Assembly (NCBI RefSeq): GCF_023898315.1
Contig: NC_064619.1
Location: 504,590,594-504,654,593, forward strand
Direction: 5' to 3'
DNA from: Schistocerca nitens
Lineage: Eukaryota > Arthropoda > Insecta > Orthoptera > Acrididae
DNA: 64,000 nucleotides
Shown: positions 1 through 11,874 of the stretch, one piece after another
Numbering within the stretch: position 1 is the stretch's first letter
How the letters are laid out: each line of letters begins with the position of its first letter
The notes under the pieces: generated by a model
The model's database searches: none
What the model was told of the DNA's origin: nothing
Seen by the model: the letters and a program-made list of their open reading frames with translations, nothing else
Position numbers and translations under genes: made by a program

Positions 1-615
1 TCTTCCAGGCAGGGGAGCCTGCAATGTGTGGAAGCACAGTCTTTGAGCGAGATGATTGCCCCAGTCAGACATCACTGTCAGCGGCCCGTGAAGAAGATTC
101 GAGAGAGAGGTCAGAGCAAATGACGCTGATATCATCGGACAGTGTATTTCCTGTCTCTGTCAGTGGGCGATTCTTCAACTTTGATTTTACTGTCTGAGGA
201 GGCTTCGAAGCCTCAACCGCGGAAATCGTAGTAGCAGCACTGGAAAGTGGACAAGACTGAGTCTTTGGAGTGGCAAGTAGTTCCACAATGTCAGAAAAGA
301 CTGCCTTTTCTGGAGTTCTGGGGTGACAGGCAGGCTTCGAAGTAACTGCAGCAGCACAAGTCTATTGACAAACTCAGTTGCTAGTGTTGTCACTATCAAC
401 CTTCGTTTATGTAGTTCATTGGTTTTGTGGCGTGGCTCTTTGAGAATGGAAGCAAAAGAGGGAAGAAACGTGGGCAGATACTTGGCCTTGTACTTAATTT
501 TGGCTTCAGCGTACGGATTCGCTTTGTTGTTTTTATCTCCTGGAGGAGGACGCTGCAGTCCTTACTCCAGACAGGGTGATCCTCAGAGCAGTTGACACAC
601 TTCGGAGGAGAGAAA
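1..615 (-). mobile_element. LINE ORF1 (gag-like) fragment with zinc knuckle
   Basis: On the minus strand, near 545-605, the translation includes CVNCSEDHPVWSKDC, a CX2CX3HX6C zinc knuckle, followed by a basic stretch. This arrangement is typical of the nucleic-acid-binding ORF1 protein of Jockey/R1/I-type non-LTR retrotransposons. The continuation towards position 1 is Ser/Pro/Leu-rich and spread over more than one frame, so the copy is decayed and runs off the window edge. It points opposite to the LINE that starts just to its right, so the two are independent insertions. The family call is inferred from one motif only. Confidence 0.45.
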
Positions 616-629
616 CATAAACATTAGAA

Positions 630-2640
630 GAAGAATGGGTAGTTTTGAGAGACGAAATAGTGAAGGCAGCAGAGAAACAAGTATGTAAAAAGACGAGATC
701 TAGTAGAAATCCTTGGGTAACGGAAGATAGATGGAATTTAATTGATGAAAGAAGAAAATATAAAAATGTAGTAAATGAAGAAGGCAAAAAGGAATACAAA
801 TGTCTCGAAAATGAGATCCACAGAAGATTCAAAATGGGTAACCAGGAATGTTTACAGGAAAATGAAAGTAAGTAGAGGCATGTGTCATTAGGGGTTAGAG
901 AGGTGCTGCCTACAGGAAAATTAGAGAGACGTTAGGAGAAAAGAGAACCACTTTTATGAATATCAGATAGAAAACCAGTTCTAAGCAAAGAAGGGAAGGC
1001 AGAAGGGTGGAAGGACTATGTATAGGGTCCATGCAAGGGCGATGTACTTGATGGCAGTATTACGGAAATGTTTGAGGATGTAAATGAGGATGAAATGGTA
1101 GACATATTACTGCGTGAAGACTTTGATAGTGCATTGAAAGACCCAAGCGGAAACAAGACCCAGGGAGTAGACAACATCCCATTAGAACTACTGATAGCCT
1201 TGGTAGAGCCAGCTCTGACAAAACTCTACCATCTGGTGAGCGAGATGTATTAGACAGGCAAAATACTCTCAGCATCAAGAATAATATAATAACTCCAATC
1301 CCAAAGAAAGCAAGTGTTAACAGGTGTGAAAATTACCGAACTATCAGTTAAATAAGTCACGGCTGCAAAATACTAACATGAATTCTTTACAGACGAATGG
1401 AAAAACTGGTAGAAGCCGACCTCGGGGAAGATCAGTTAGGATTCCGTATAAATGTTGAAACACGTGAGGCAATACTGACCCTACGACTTACCTTGGAAGA
1501 TAGATTAAAAAAAAGGAAACCTACGATTCTAACATTTGTAGACTTAGAAGGAGCTTTTGATAATGATGACTGGAGTACTCTCTTTCAAGTTCTGCAGGTA
1601 TCGGGGATAAAATACAGTGAGCGAAAGGCTATTTACAATTTGAACAGAAACCAGATGACAGTTATAAGAGTCGAGGGGCATGAAAGGGAAGCAGTGGTTG
1701 AGAAGGGAGTGAGACAGGGTTGTGGCCTGTCTCCAATGTTATTCAGTGTGCATACTGAGCACGCGGGAAAGGCAACAAACAAAAATTGAAGTAGGGATTA
1801 AAACCCATGGACAAGATATAAAAAGTTTGAGGTTTGCCGACGTCATTGTAATTCTGTCAGGGGCAGTAAAGGACTTGGAAGAGCAGTTGAACGAAATGGA
1901 CAGTGTCTTGAAAGGAGGTTATAGAATGAACATCAACAAAAGCAAAACGAGGATAATAAAATGTAGTCGAATTAAACCGGGTGATGCTGAGTGAATTAGA
2001 TTAGGATGCTGAGGGAATTAGATTAGGAAATGAGACACTTAAAATAGTAAAGGAGTTTTGCTGTTTGGGGAGAAAAACAACTGATGATGGTCGAATTTGA
2101 TAGGATATAAAATATAGACTGACAGTGGTAAGGAAAGAGTTTCTGAAGTCAAGAAATTTGTAATCATCGGGTATAGATTTAAGTGTCAGCGAGTCTTTCC
2201 TGGAAGTATAAGTACGGGGTGTAGCCTTGTATGGAAGTGAAACATGAACGATAAGTAGTTTAGACAAGAAGAGAATAGAAGCTTTCGAAATGTGGTTCTA
2301 CAGAGGAATGCGGAATGTTAGATGGGTAGGTAACGTAACTAATGAGGAGGTACTGAATGGAATTGGAGGGAAGAGGAATATCTGGCACAACTTGATTAGA
2401 AAAAGGGATTGGAGGCGTCTAGGGATCACCAAGTTAGTATTGGAGGGAGCTGCGGAAGGTAAAACTCGTAAAGGAAGACCAAGGCATGAATACTTTAAAC
2501 AGATTGAGACGGATGTACGTTGCAGTAGTTAGTCGAAAATGAGAATCTTGTACAGGCTGGAGTAGCATGGCGAGCTGCATCAGACCAGTCTCAGGACTGA
2601 AGACCACAACAAAAACAACAACAACAACAACAATGATCGT
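630..2640 (+). mobile_element. RTE-like LINE, family 1, 5'-truncated and broken copy
   Basis: This is a degenerate non-LTR retrotransposon pol. It begins in the linker between endonuclease and reverse transcriptase (KQVCKKTRSSRNPWVTEDRW near 680-735). It continues through the RT core (DQLGFR near 1433, FVDLEGAFDN near 1535, GVRQGCGLSPMLFS near 1708-1750) and into the C-terminal domain common to RTE-type elements. Damage is visible: an in-frame TAG near 1250, a frame change near 1780, and FADV in place of FADD near 1836, which removes a catalytic Asp. The 3' end is a (CAA)n-type tail at about 2605-2632. The assignment to an RTE-like clade rests on C-terminal architecture and simple-repeat tail. 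Other copies of the family lie at 7855, 23985, 25776, 26577 and 29520. Confidence 0.85.
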
Positions 2641-3614
2641 GGATTTGCATTCAAGAATACCTGAACTCATTTGTCTGGATTTTTTTTTTTTTGTAGTTTC
2701 ATCTGAAAAGTGAAGTGTACAGCGGTCCCTTTGGTACTTCTGAAAAAAAAGGGCTCTAAAATATGGCATGAGATAGCAGCTAACGGTATTTCAATAATCA
2801 CGGTATCGCTCTCAACTATGCAAAAACTGACAGGAATTGGTAAGAGCAAAGTCAGTTGCTATCTGCTATATCGGGTAGTTGCTTCTGTATCATAGTTTCA
2901 CAGAACTGGTACTTCTGTGGTATTTGTGTGGGTCAATGATCAGGCTATAATCGCGGGGAATGAGAAAGGTGACCAATTGGCTAACAACGTTGGAGTAATT
3001 AGAGAGATGGCCATAAGCGAATGTAACAGAGACCGTAGATCTGTTCAGGGATGTGTAAAATGTAACTCAACTGGCACGGGAAACGAAAGGAAGTTTCTAG
3101 GAATCCTTGCCAGGTTGAATTCAACCACAGTTGCTACCGTCAACACTACTATTGATCTCACGTCATACCATTATGATGTCGCACTGTGTGAGATTATCCA
3201 GGACGTCAACCACATTTACCTTGGCTCGGTACAGAAGTGATTCAGATTTTCTACATGCAGAGCTAGTCCCTTTGCTTCTAACATGCTATCACTCTTCTTG
3301 ACTGCAATGAACCAAACATTTAAAAATTGCTTGTGCTTTTCGTGTTAAAATTTGAAAATTAATTGTATTCGTTAAGTTCGTGTGCGTGTGCATGCGCAAG
3401 TATGTGTGTGTAGCTGTTCATTTCGCTTTGTTAAAAATGTGATGGATAACAACTGAGGGCACTGTATATGGTGACGAGTGCGTGATGAAATGTAATACCT
3501 CCGGATTTGTAATGTGAAAACTCTTCAGGCTTTTCTGATAAAAGAATTATTACTAACATTCTACATCCTTATTGTGTAACAAGGCGGTGAGTAACATTGC
3601 TATTTCGGTGGATG
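2641..3614. other. No recognised gene
   Basis: Short open frames occur, including a 107-codon one at 2917-3240 on the plus strand, but none resembles a family I know and none has a supporting neighbour. A poly(T) run lies near 2679-2692 and TG-rich sequence near 3380-3415. Confidence 0.5.
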
Positions 3615-3965
3615 AGTAACAGCGTGCTGTAATCGAGTTCGTCCAGGGAGCACCCACTCTTTCAGCAAGACATTACCAGAAAGCACACGAGCGCTGCGAC
3701 ATCTGCAACAATCCGACGCGTTGGACTCATTGTCATCGATCATCCTCCATAAAGTCCCAATTTGGGCCCATCGGATTTTCATCTGTTTCGGAAACTTAAA
3801 GAACTCCATCATCACTTTGATACCGATGAAGGGGTTCTAGAGAAGGTGAGGACATGGCTTCGTCAACAAAGACGAACATTATACAATGTCGGTATCAACA
3901 AACTGGTCTCTGGTTAGGAGAAACGTATACGTCGCCAGAGTGACAATTGGGGGAATAAATATTTA
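3615..3965 (+). pseudogene. mariner transposase C-terminal fragment
   Basis: Translating across frames gives LFQQDITRKHTSAAT, then a DHPP-S-NLGPSDFHLFRKLK stretch near 3740-3805, then VRTWLRQQRRTLYNVGINKLVSG near 3848-3915. These match the end of mariner transposases: the QDNARPHTA block, the HPPYSPDLAPSDFHLF block carrying the last catalytic Asp, and the closing WLR..YN.GI.KLV.RW block. Only the last third is present, in more than one frame, and no terminal inverted repeats were found. It is a dead DNA transposon remnant. Confidence 0.7.
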
Positions 3966-4960
3966 GACATGAAGAAAAAGAGATAGAATGTTAATAAAGT
4001 TTATGTTATTTAAATAGTTTTAATAATTTTAACATTAAACACTCGGATACATTACTTTCATTACTTTTCAGCACACCCTTCTATGTGTTATGCATCAAGT
4101 GTTTCAGATTCGTCTTAATTTTCTCAGAATATGTAGAAACGATAGATTGATATCTGCAAAGCGTAGGTAGCACTGTGGGTGTGGACTAGCTGTATTGGCT
4201 TACTAAAAAAAAAAGATATGGCAGAAGAATTGGAGCACTGAATAGTACAGACGAAATGGTCTGGAATTAATTTAAGGAATTTGTAACTCACTGCTGGCAC
4301 AAGATGGTATTGCATCGAAATGCGACGACAATATTGGAATATCACTTTGAACGGATACTTCACATCACTGTGAAGTAATATTTTATTTCCTGTTAAGGCA
4401 AAATATGGGTGACATTTCAGCCCATTAAATGGGGACTTACTCGAAATGTTTGCGTTTCAGATACAACTAACTAGGACGATGTTTGATAATGGAGTCAAAA
4501 GTGGTTTGTAACCAAACATCAGGAGTTTACTCACATGTGGATAGTTTGCGGACAATGTTTACTGGAAATACTGTCACTGTTTTATATATATGCTTATTAA
4601 AGTGGTTGGGTTGCTTGACATTAGTAGCGTGCCTATGTATTAAGACTTTTTAGACTGTGAAAGGCTTAACACACAAAAAAAAGAATTCGTGATTCCGTAA
4701 CATCGCTCAGTTATTTACTACAACGCCATCTTTCTTTTCGTATTTAAGGTACATGAAGTTTAGAAGAATAATATCAATAGCTCAAAGAGGTTCGATGCAA
4801 CCCTCAAAAATTCTTTACAAAATCGTCTTTGAAGATTTTTGAGGAAATTTAATTAAGACAATTTATGGCTCAAGCTATAGCATTTGAAACTGAGAATCGA
4901 CTAATAATTGGACCACTATCTTTAATCCGCCATCGATTCAGCAAGAATCAGCCTCTGCAC
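3966..4960. other. AT-rich spacer, nothing recognised
   Basis: No coding similarity or RNA gene was seen. The sequence is AT-rich with short homopolymers. The longest open frame (79 codons, minus strand, 4124-4363) has no recognisable motif. Confidence 0.5.
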
Positions 4961-4964
4961 AAGC

Positions 4965-5865
4965 AGATTTATGAATGGGGTATCAAATTCTTGGAAATTG
5001 GTTGCAATTAGAAAAGGAAAAACACTGAACAGCCAAGCACACCTGATGCGATTATCGAGCGTAGTCGAGATGGGTTCTCATGGAGTCCTCGGACGTCCAC
5101 GACACGGACACACCAGGAACTTCAACTTCCTCAAACAACGTCGTGGCATGTTCTAAAACGGCGCCTGCATATGAAGCCTTAAAAATTGAAGTTCAGCAAT
5201 TGCGACCCGGCGGACATAACAAAAGGTGCGAATTTTGTATTTTAGTTCTCCAGGATATAGCAGAGGACACTTTTTTTCATCTGTCGGGTAAAGTAATTTG
5301 GTGGTCACAGAATCCTGGCGTCATCGTCAAACATGAAAGCTAAACTGACTCTGTTTTGTACTGGTTCTGTTCATAAATTTTATGGACCTGTCTGTTTTGC
5401 GGAGGAAACTGTGACCTTTCTGTCATACCTGGACATGCTTTAAAGTTGTTAGTTTTATCAGATTCACGAAGGTTCCAGTGATTCCATTTTCATACACGAT
5501 GGGGTCCTGACTCAATATAACTTTGAGGTGCGGCTTTATCCTAACAACACCATCCCACATCGTTGGTTTGGAAGAGGTGGACAAGATCTTGTTGCTTGAT
5601 TTTGGTCTCCGAGGTCACCAGACATTACACCTTACGATTTTGTTCTGTCGGAGTACTTGAAAGACAGTCTTTGTTCCATCTATGGCAGCTACTCTTCGAG
5701 AGCTGGGAAATTGAGTTTTTGAAGCTTTCGATTCAATGAACACGGATCTGTTGACTCCTGTGTGGAATGACATGGACTACTGTGTTGATGGTTCTCGAGC
5801 AATGCAAGGTGCTCATGTTAAGTGCTTTTGTAACGTTTGGGTGAACGTAAAACTTTAACCATCCT
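4965..5865 (+). pseudogene. mariner/Tc1-superfamily transposase fossil
   Basis: In order along the plus strand are a helix-turn-helix-like region (ERSRDGFSWSPRTS near 5058-5100, with a following ELQ.P.TT..VL motif), a basic region with KRCEFCILVLQDI near 5222-5260, and FFHLSGKVIWWSQNPGVIVKH near 5274-5335. Beyond these are short blocks resembling an FF-E-TVT-YLDML stretch near 5390-5440 and a SPDITPYDF block near 5615-5640. This is the order of the mariner-related transposases that carry F.LSG.VN....WG.ENP. Several frame changes and stops separate the blocks, so no functional protein is possible. Terminal inverted repeats were not found. Confidence 0.65.
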
Positions 5866-6223
5866 CCGTCCAGTGACATGCACAATGTGTGTTTATCTTT
5901 CATAGTTTCTTTGTAATAAACTGCTCCACTGGGGTGTGTCATGGTTTTAATATGTTGCGGCCCGACAAGCCCCGCTATGGTTGACCGTCCTCAGACGTTA
6001 GATAAATATCATTCAACTGCTCCTAAATCATTAATGTTCTTAAATAATCTTATTCATGAACAGTGGGTTAAAGTCTTATCCTAGTTAAATAAGAATAATA
6101 GGATGCTATCACGATATTTATTACAATAGAATCAAGGACATTGCAAAATATAGTCTGTACAGTTACAATATTCAGTTACACAGGCTGTGACATGATCCCG
6201 AATCGAACATTGACCCGAATATA

Positions 6224-6409
6224 GAATAAATTTCCTTTGCTTCATGTCTATGGTCACAAATTTTTTATCATCAGACGAACGGTTATCGTATATAAGACCT
6301 TCTTCAGATCTGTTTTATAAACACATATCTGAAGATGGTGATTATAGACCGAAACCTGTAGTCGGATGACATATTTGTGACCATAGGATTGAAGTAAAGG
6401 GAATTTAAC
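6224..6409. repeat. Foldback element (long imperfect palindrome)
   Basis: The two halves, about 6224-6313 and 6316-6409, are imperfect reverse complements, for example tatggtcacaaat at the left against atttgtgaccata at the right. The centre is a short AT-rich loop flanked by TCAGAT/ATCTGA. It would form a hairpin of about 90 bp per arm. The right arm carries CTGAAGA, a short stem-loop candidate, then GAAAC, which resembles a degenerate hammerhead ribozyme core. No transposase lies inside. It is probably a MITE-like or Penelope-terminus-derived foldback. Confidence 0.6.
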
Positions 6410-7236
6410 ATTCAGTTAAGTCTACTGGTCAGGCAAAGTTTAAGGCTGGAACAACACCTACCGTCTATGGAAAAATCGCAGCCCCTTCTCCTTCTTCTCC
6501 CTTTCCGTCCATTTTCACGGCAGGAACACAGAAATGGTTGTTACTACGTAGCCCCTTCTAAGATAAATTTTGCACCACGTCTGCAGCTGACAAAAGAGGG
6601 CTCAGAAATCAATCTAGTGGAACTGTACACAGTTGTTACAATTTCCTATTCCTCAAGCCGTGAGCATGTATCACTCATCTGCAATGTCGATCTGCAGAAG
6701 GCTGCGGTCGTCTTGGAGACACACAGTGGATGCGTGGATGCGTCTTCAAACGCTTTTGTTCGAAGTTACCCAACTACATAGTCCGTTCACGAGTCAAGAC
6801 CATCTGCTTACACACTTGCCAGGAGCAGACACTTGACTGAAATGCGGGTGGTAATGAGCACTTCAGAATGCCTAAAGCTCCACATAGGAGCACCGACTTG
6901 TTCCTCTCCTCTCAAAAATATAAAATGCTTCTGCTTCTAGTGGCACAATCGGCACTTTCTCAAAGTTTGAGAATGATCAGTGGATGCTTTCCTTCAATGT
7001 CTTACACAAATAATATTATCTCCTAAGATGTGTCGACTGGACACCTAACAGATTGTTCCACACACATTCTTCCTCGATATTAGCAAATCTCATTTCACTA
7101 ATATAGGCTCTCAGCCAATGATGTCCTTCGTTACTGATTCTAGACGTGTAACCACTGGCTAATCCCAAGCAGTTCGTACGAAATGATCTTGAATCTTCTC
7201 AAACAATTCAAAGCAACAGCCATCCCAATGGCTTAG
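6410..7236. other. Unrecognised sequence
   Basis: Open frames of 104 codons (6467-6781, plus) and 67 codons (6633-6836, plus) overlap in different frames. Neither shows a domain, signal peptide or neighbour that argues for a gene. Confidence 0.45.
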
Positions 7237-7458
7237 TTTTGCTAATCAAGAATTACGCAAATGGCTCCAAGCGCTATGGGAATTAACATCTGAGGTCATC
7301 AGTCCCCTAGACTTCGAATTACTTAAGGCTAACTAACCTAAGGACATCACACACATCCATGCCCGAGATAGGATTTGAACCTGCGACCGTAGCAGCAGCG
7401 CGGTTCCGGACTGAAGCGCCTGTAACCGCTCTGTCACTGCAGCCGGCTTTAGCTAATC
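7237..7458 (-). mobile_element. tRNA-derived SINE, type A, with target-site duplication
   Basis: The SINE body is 7248-7447 on the minus strand, flanked by imperfect 11-bp duplications (ttttgctaatc at 7237-7247 and tttagctaatc at 7448-7458). The head is a class-II tRNA-like sequence with an RNA polymerase III B box (GGTTCAAATCC here, GGTTCGAATCC in better copies) and a long variable arm. The tail contains the block gtccttaggttagtta found in all copies. This copy is fairly diverged. Other type A copies lie at 9950, 13595, 14717, 22859, 23518, 28295 and 47832. Confidence 0.88.
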
Positions 7459-7854
7459 CTAGGGCATCCTGGAAACAGTTGCCGAAAAGTGCTATAGATT
7501 CTGTGGGAAGGAGTCTTAACCGTTGACTCCAGTGGGCTTGAAGAAAACTACAGGCGATGCCTGTTAGATGGCTATCTTTACTGACCTCTTCCAACTTTCA
7601 CCAGCGGCGAAGCGACGCGCACTGGACCGCTCCACAGGAAGGCCTTGCAGTGGGCTGTAATATTCCACTGAGAATAACTTGCAGCTCTCCCTGCCCTGCC
7701 TGAGGTCCTTCACTTCCTCAGCCTTCTTCGCTATCCTAGCCGGCGCAAAAATTATTTTTATGTGGCACAGCTGCAAGTGTGAAGCCGTCCAGTATCGACT
7801 AGTACCATAATATAGTAATAACTCTACCTAACTTTCGATCCCATACGACTATGT
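7459..7854. other. Unrecognised spacer between SINE and LINE
   Basis: No coding or RNA feature was recognised. The stretch ends where LINE family 1 sequence starts abruptly. Confidence 0.4.
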
Positions 7855-8637
7855 CAATGACATTGTAATTCTGTCAGAGACAGCAAAGGACTTGGAAGAG
7901 CTGTTGAACGGAATGGACAGTGTCTTGAAAGGAGGATATAAGACGAACATCAACAAAAGCAAAACAAGGATAATGGAATGTAGTCGAATTAAGTCGGGTG
8001 ATGCTGAGGGAATTACATTAGGAAATGAGACACTTAAAGTAGTAAAGGAGTTTTGTTATTTGGGGAGCAACATAACTGATGATGGTCGAAGTAGAGGGGA
8101 TATCAGATGTAGAGTGGCAATGGGAAGGAAAGCGTTTCTCAAGAAGAGAAATTTGTTAACATCGGTTATAGATTTAAGTGTGAGGAAGTCGTTTCTGAAA
8201 GTATTTGTATGGAGTGTAGCCATGTATGGAAGTGAAACATGGACGATAAATAGTTTGGACAAGAAGACAATAGAAGCTATCGAAATGTGGTGCTACAGAA
8301 GAATGCTGAAAATTAGATGGGTAGATCACATAACTAATGAGGAGGTATTGAATAAAATTGTGGAGAAGAGGAGTTTGTGGCACAACTTGACAAGAAGAAG
8401 GGACCGGTTGGTAGGACATGTTCTGAGGCATCAAGGGATCACAAATTTAGCATTGGAGGGCAGCGTGGAGGGTAAAAATCGTAGAGGGAGACCAAGAGAT
8501 GAATACACTAAGCAGATTCAGAAGGATGTAGGCTGCAGTATGTACTGGGAGTTGAAGAAGCTTGCACAGGATAGGGTAGCATGGACAGCTGCATCAAACC
8601 AGTCCAGGACTGAAGACGACAACAACAACAACATGTC
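7855..8637 (+). mobile_element. RTE-like LINE, family 1, 3' end (5'-truncated)
   Basis: Sequence begins at the RT catalytic block (here YVNDIVILSE instead of FADDIVILSE) and stays open from 7892 to 8644, about 250 codons. It includes LGNETLKVVKEFCYLGSNIT, SETWTINSLDKK, IEMWCYRRMLKIRWVDHITN, LTRRRDRLVGHVLRHQGI and GRPRDEYTKQIQKDVGC. This is the C-terminal domain of the element's pol, retained without interruption. It ends in a (CAA)n tail at about 8620-8634. Abrupt 5' truncation is the usual result of incomplete target-primed reverse transcription. The long open frame suggests a younger insertion than the copy at 630-2640. Confidence 0.9.
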
Positions 8638-8799
8638 AATGTAATCTACCAAAATAATTACGTTCATTGATCACTGAGGAGGGAAAACACTAGCACCATT
8701 CAAAACAACTCAAGTCTGTTATTTTCTTTTCGTGTCACCCTTTGCAAAAAATTACAAAGTTACGATTGCTGGGATGGTTTCTCATCAGCAGTGTAATAT

Positions 8800-9450
8800 G
8801 CAATGGAGGGCGACGGTGGCCCGATCTACACGGAACAGTTTTATGCACTCATTATACTCGCTCTTAAGCACTCGCGTCCCGCATATACTTCATCTCGTGG
8901 GGCTCTGCTCGGCATGTTTAAGGGCGGCACGGAAAACTCCGCCGCTACCGGCGATACGTATTCGGAGACGGCTGCACGACCATCGATTGGCGGCGGAGCG
9001 GCCGGCGAGCGGTTTTCCGGCGTCCCTCTTTTAGAGGCGCTCCCGCGGGACGGCGCGCCGCGGAGGAGGTAAATGGCGCCCCGGCAGCCTCGGGCCCCCG
9101 CTATCTGCCGCGGCCGCCTTAATCCCCGATATGCGCCGCGCGCCGGGATTACGCCGACCTGCCACTTTGCGCGAAATCGTCGGCCCCGCCGCGTGTGCCG
9201 CAGCGCTGAAAAGCAGCCGACGCGCGGGACGGGGCGGCGCCGTAAGCTCCCGTCAGCCGCGCCGCCCTCACGGCGGCAGCGGCTGTGTACAGCGCCACAC
9301 GCGCCTCATTCATCCGCGCGTTTCTGCCTCGGTCGTCTCAAATTTACATCAGCTTTGAGCGGCTGTCCCTGCCGAGGAGCCTGCCCTGTCCGTCCAAGTC
9401 TACAGCAGTTTCACCCGGCGTAGCAGTCTGTCCAGCTTTCGCCTTCTGAA
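8800..9450. promoter_or_regulatory. CpG-rich island-like segment
   Basis: Base composition changes sharply from AT-rich surroundings to strongly GC- and CpG-rich sequence, with repeated gcgcgc, cggcgg and ccgcgg motifs, most densely at 8930-9310. TAATCCC/GGGATTA-type motifs occur near 9119 and 9145. Open frames here (for example 9073-9423) are expected by chance in GC-rich DNA and look like no known protein. It may be an unmethylated CpG island, a promoter or exon of an unseen gene, or a GC-rich repeat. A similar segment lies at 28830-29240. Confidence 0.35.
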
Positions 9451-9519
9451 GCCTGTCTTGTTGTGAATGCCCTTTACCTGCCAGCTTTATACAGAACATA
9501 GAGTCCTGTGTGGGTCATA

Positions 9520-9945
9520 AGCTACACAAAATGGCACAGATGTTGGGCAGACGTAAAGAGACAACGACGGTAACTGCGAAAAGAGAAGTACTTCAACTCA
9601 TCTACGAAACAACGATGTACACAAATGTCCAGGAAAAAGTAGGACTACGACAATAGACGTTGGAATGAAATAAACTCGAAATGCAGGGAAACCAAGGCGT
9701 AATGCCAAATATAGAAAGAGGAATGACCATCGGAAGGACTGAGCCAGTGTACAGAAATGTCAATCCTTTTGCGAATTTAAAAGCGTAAGTATCAGAGTTA
9801 AGAGTAAAAAAGGAACTCCACTATACCATGCAGAAGAGAGAGCTGACAAGTTGAAACACTGCATCCTGAACAGCCTCTTTGAGTGTGTGAAACTGTTGAA
9901 ACCGTCGAAAATGACACAGGAGTCGATATTGAAAACATATTGAAA
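9520..9945 (+). mobile_element. RTE-like LINE, family 2, linker-region fragment
   Basis: Nucleotide blocks align by eye with the LINE at 39045-41430: a gaaagaggaatgaccatcgg block near 9716, an aactccactat block near 9810, and an acacaggagtcgata block near 9914. They correspond to the region upstream of the RT core of family 2. Both ends are truncated, and a type A SINE lies directly at its right end. Too short and decayed to encode anything. Confidence 0.6.
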
Positions 9946-9949
9946 AATG

Positions 9950-10145
9950 TGGTTCAAATGGCTCTGAGCACTATGGGACTTAACATATGAGGTCATTAGT
10001 CCCTTAGAACTTAGAACTAATTAAACCCAACTAGCCTAAGGACATCACACACATCCATGCCCGAGGCAGGATTCGAATCTGCGACTGTAGCGGTCTCGCG
10101 GTTCCAGACTGCAGCGCCTAGAACCGCACGGCCACTTCGGCCGGC
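9950..10145 (-). mobile_element. tRNA-derived SINE, type A
   Basis: A minus-strand copy with head at 10145 and the standard tail ending near 9950. The B box GATTCGAATCT and the long variable arm are visible. The flanks share only a weak match (ttgaaaaatg against ttcgaaaatg), so no target-site duplication is claimed. Confidence 0.88.
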
Positions 10146-11700
10146 GCGTAAGGTTCGAAAATGGAGAGCAGCAGCAAGTATATTAGCCGTGATCGTAGTA
10201 CAGAGATGCTCCATGTTCAAATTCAATTGGAAGGATGAGTTTCAAACCCACGACTCTTGATAGCAGTTCACGGTCAACACAGAGCAGCGTGGCTCAGAGC
10301 GGAGCATTCTAGCTGGACAGGCATTGCCTGACCACCGAGACGGATCTAGTGAAGCAGTCGTGCCTCGTCGCCACATATCATTTGATTGGCGCTAACCCGT
10401 CTGACAGCAGCTGGCGGAAATTCATCGAGGGAATAAACGCTGGCACACAGTGTCCCAGTGCGATCAAAGCAATCCGTTTGAATGATATTGACTGACTCTA
10501 AAGACTGCACACGCGGTGGCGACCAAACGACCATGATTCTCCAGACCCCATATCCATTTACAGCTCGACAATGGTGGATGCCCTTTACCGACTGGGTGTG
10601 CGTCTTGTAAAGTAGACGCCCCGGATGTCATGTAAGTCCCTCACTGAAGCTGAGATGGCATCCTGGATACCAGCAACACTGTTGGTTACCGATGGGATAT
10701 GATGCTTATCTGTTAGATGGTCATCAGGCAGCGACCAGCAAAAGGTGGCTAGTGGTGTTACAGTACTCGGAGACATCGACGGCCCCTTAGTTCATTAGAC
10801 AAAGGCCGCTTTTCAAATTTCCGTCAATTTTTTGTATACATTTATAATATTTCTCAAAATATTCCTGTTTAACATTTACTCGCATTTACATGCCTGCGAA
10901 TCAATTCTGGAGACATTTTCTCCACTCTGATTTTGGTACCCCAAAATTCATGCATTTTTATTTGACATGAGGAAACTGAAAGGCGTAGGTAATAAACCTG
11001 GTAAATGTGAGTAATGAGAAATTCGAAGTTTTCTCCGCGACATAAACATTTGATGTGTTATGCGAAAGGTGAAATTGCCACGACGAAAAATTATGAGACG
11101 TTTTAGGTTTTCTTCCCTGACTTCATCGTTCACTCGTGCAAAATAAATTGTTGGATGCTTTTCAGTATTAACGGTTCTTCGATGCAAGAAAGCAATCGTC
11201 ACGACATGTTCAGTCTACCTAAAAACAGGCAATCATTATCTGGGAAGTGTTTCCGTTGGACTTCGACATATGTAGGGATGCAGCAATCTCATGGCAAGCC
11301 ACAAACAGAGCCTAACGGACGTGTTGCACACAGCTCCAACTTTTTCTGCTGCATCATCTATTTCCGCTTTTTTTCTGGAGGAGGGTGAGGTGAACTACAG
11401 TTATTTCCATCAACCATCCCTAAAATTAATTAATAACGGAAGTACGACCACGACGAAATTTCCTATCCAATGGTAGAGAGTATTTTATGAAGGAGACTAG
11501 CTACCAAAAGGTCAATGAATCGACCCCAGACAATTTTTAGTTAAGCATTTGAGAGAATCATAAATAATCCAAAAACACGCACACACACACTCACTGGCGA
11601 TCTCTGGGCCATTTTCCGTACCGCAACGTCCCATTTGCTATACTAAAAAACTGCGTCAGCATCCCTCCGTAATGAGTGAGATGTTGAGCTCAGATACAGG
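10146..11700. other. No recognised gene
   Basis: Minus-strand open frames of 62 (10346-10534), 63 (10585-10776) and 84 codons (10948-11202) have no motif I recognise. A short (AC)n run lies near 11577-11590. The interval 10265-10800 has base composition like a decayed coding element, but no family could be named. Confidence 0.45.
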
Positions 11701-11810
11701 AAGAGGTGTTAGTATTGTGCTATGCATAGCTTGGCAGTAATTTTTTCTAGAAAAGAAAAAAATAAGGAAAAAACATAGTGTGAAGATGTTACGTGGAATG
11801 TTGGATGTTT

Positions 11811-11826
11811 TATAATAATAATAATA

Positions 11827-11874
<48 letters not shown>
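11811..11874. repeat. (AAT/ATT)n microsatellite, LINE 3' tail
   Basis: About 64 bp of ataata switching to attatt repeats. It sits exactly at the 3' end of the minus-strand LINE to its right, so on that strand it reads (TAA)n. (TAA)n tails are known for I-type non-LTR elements, so this microsatellite probably grew from the LINE tail. Confidence 0.8.

Noticed and set aside
9073-9423. 116-codon plus-strand frame as a basic Arg/Pro-rich protein
   Set aside because: It lies in CpG-rich DNA, where stop codons are rare by chance, overlaps another frame of similar quality and has no recognisable domain.
10265-10800. Possible decayed transposase
   Set aside because: Composition and short frames suggest an old element, but no motif of any transposase or LINE family could be placed with confidence.
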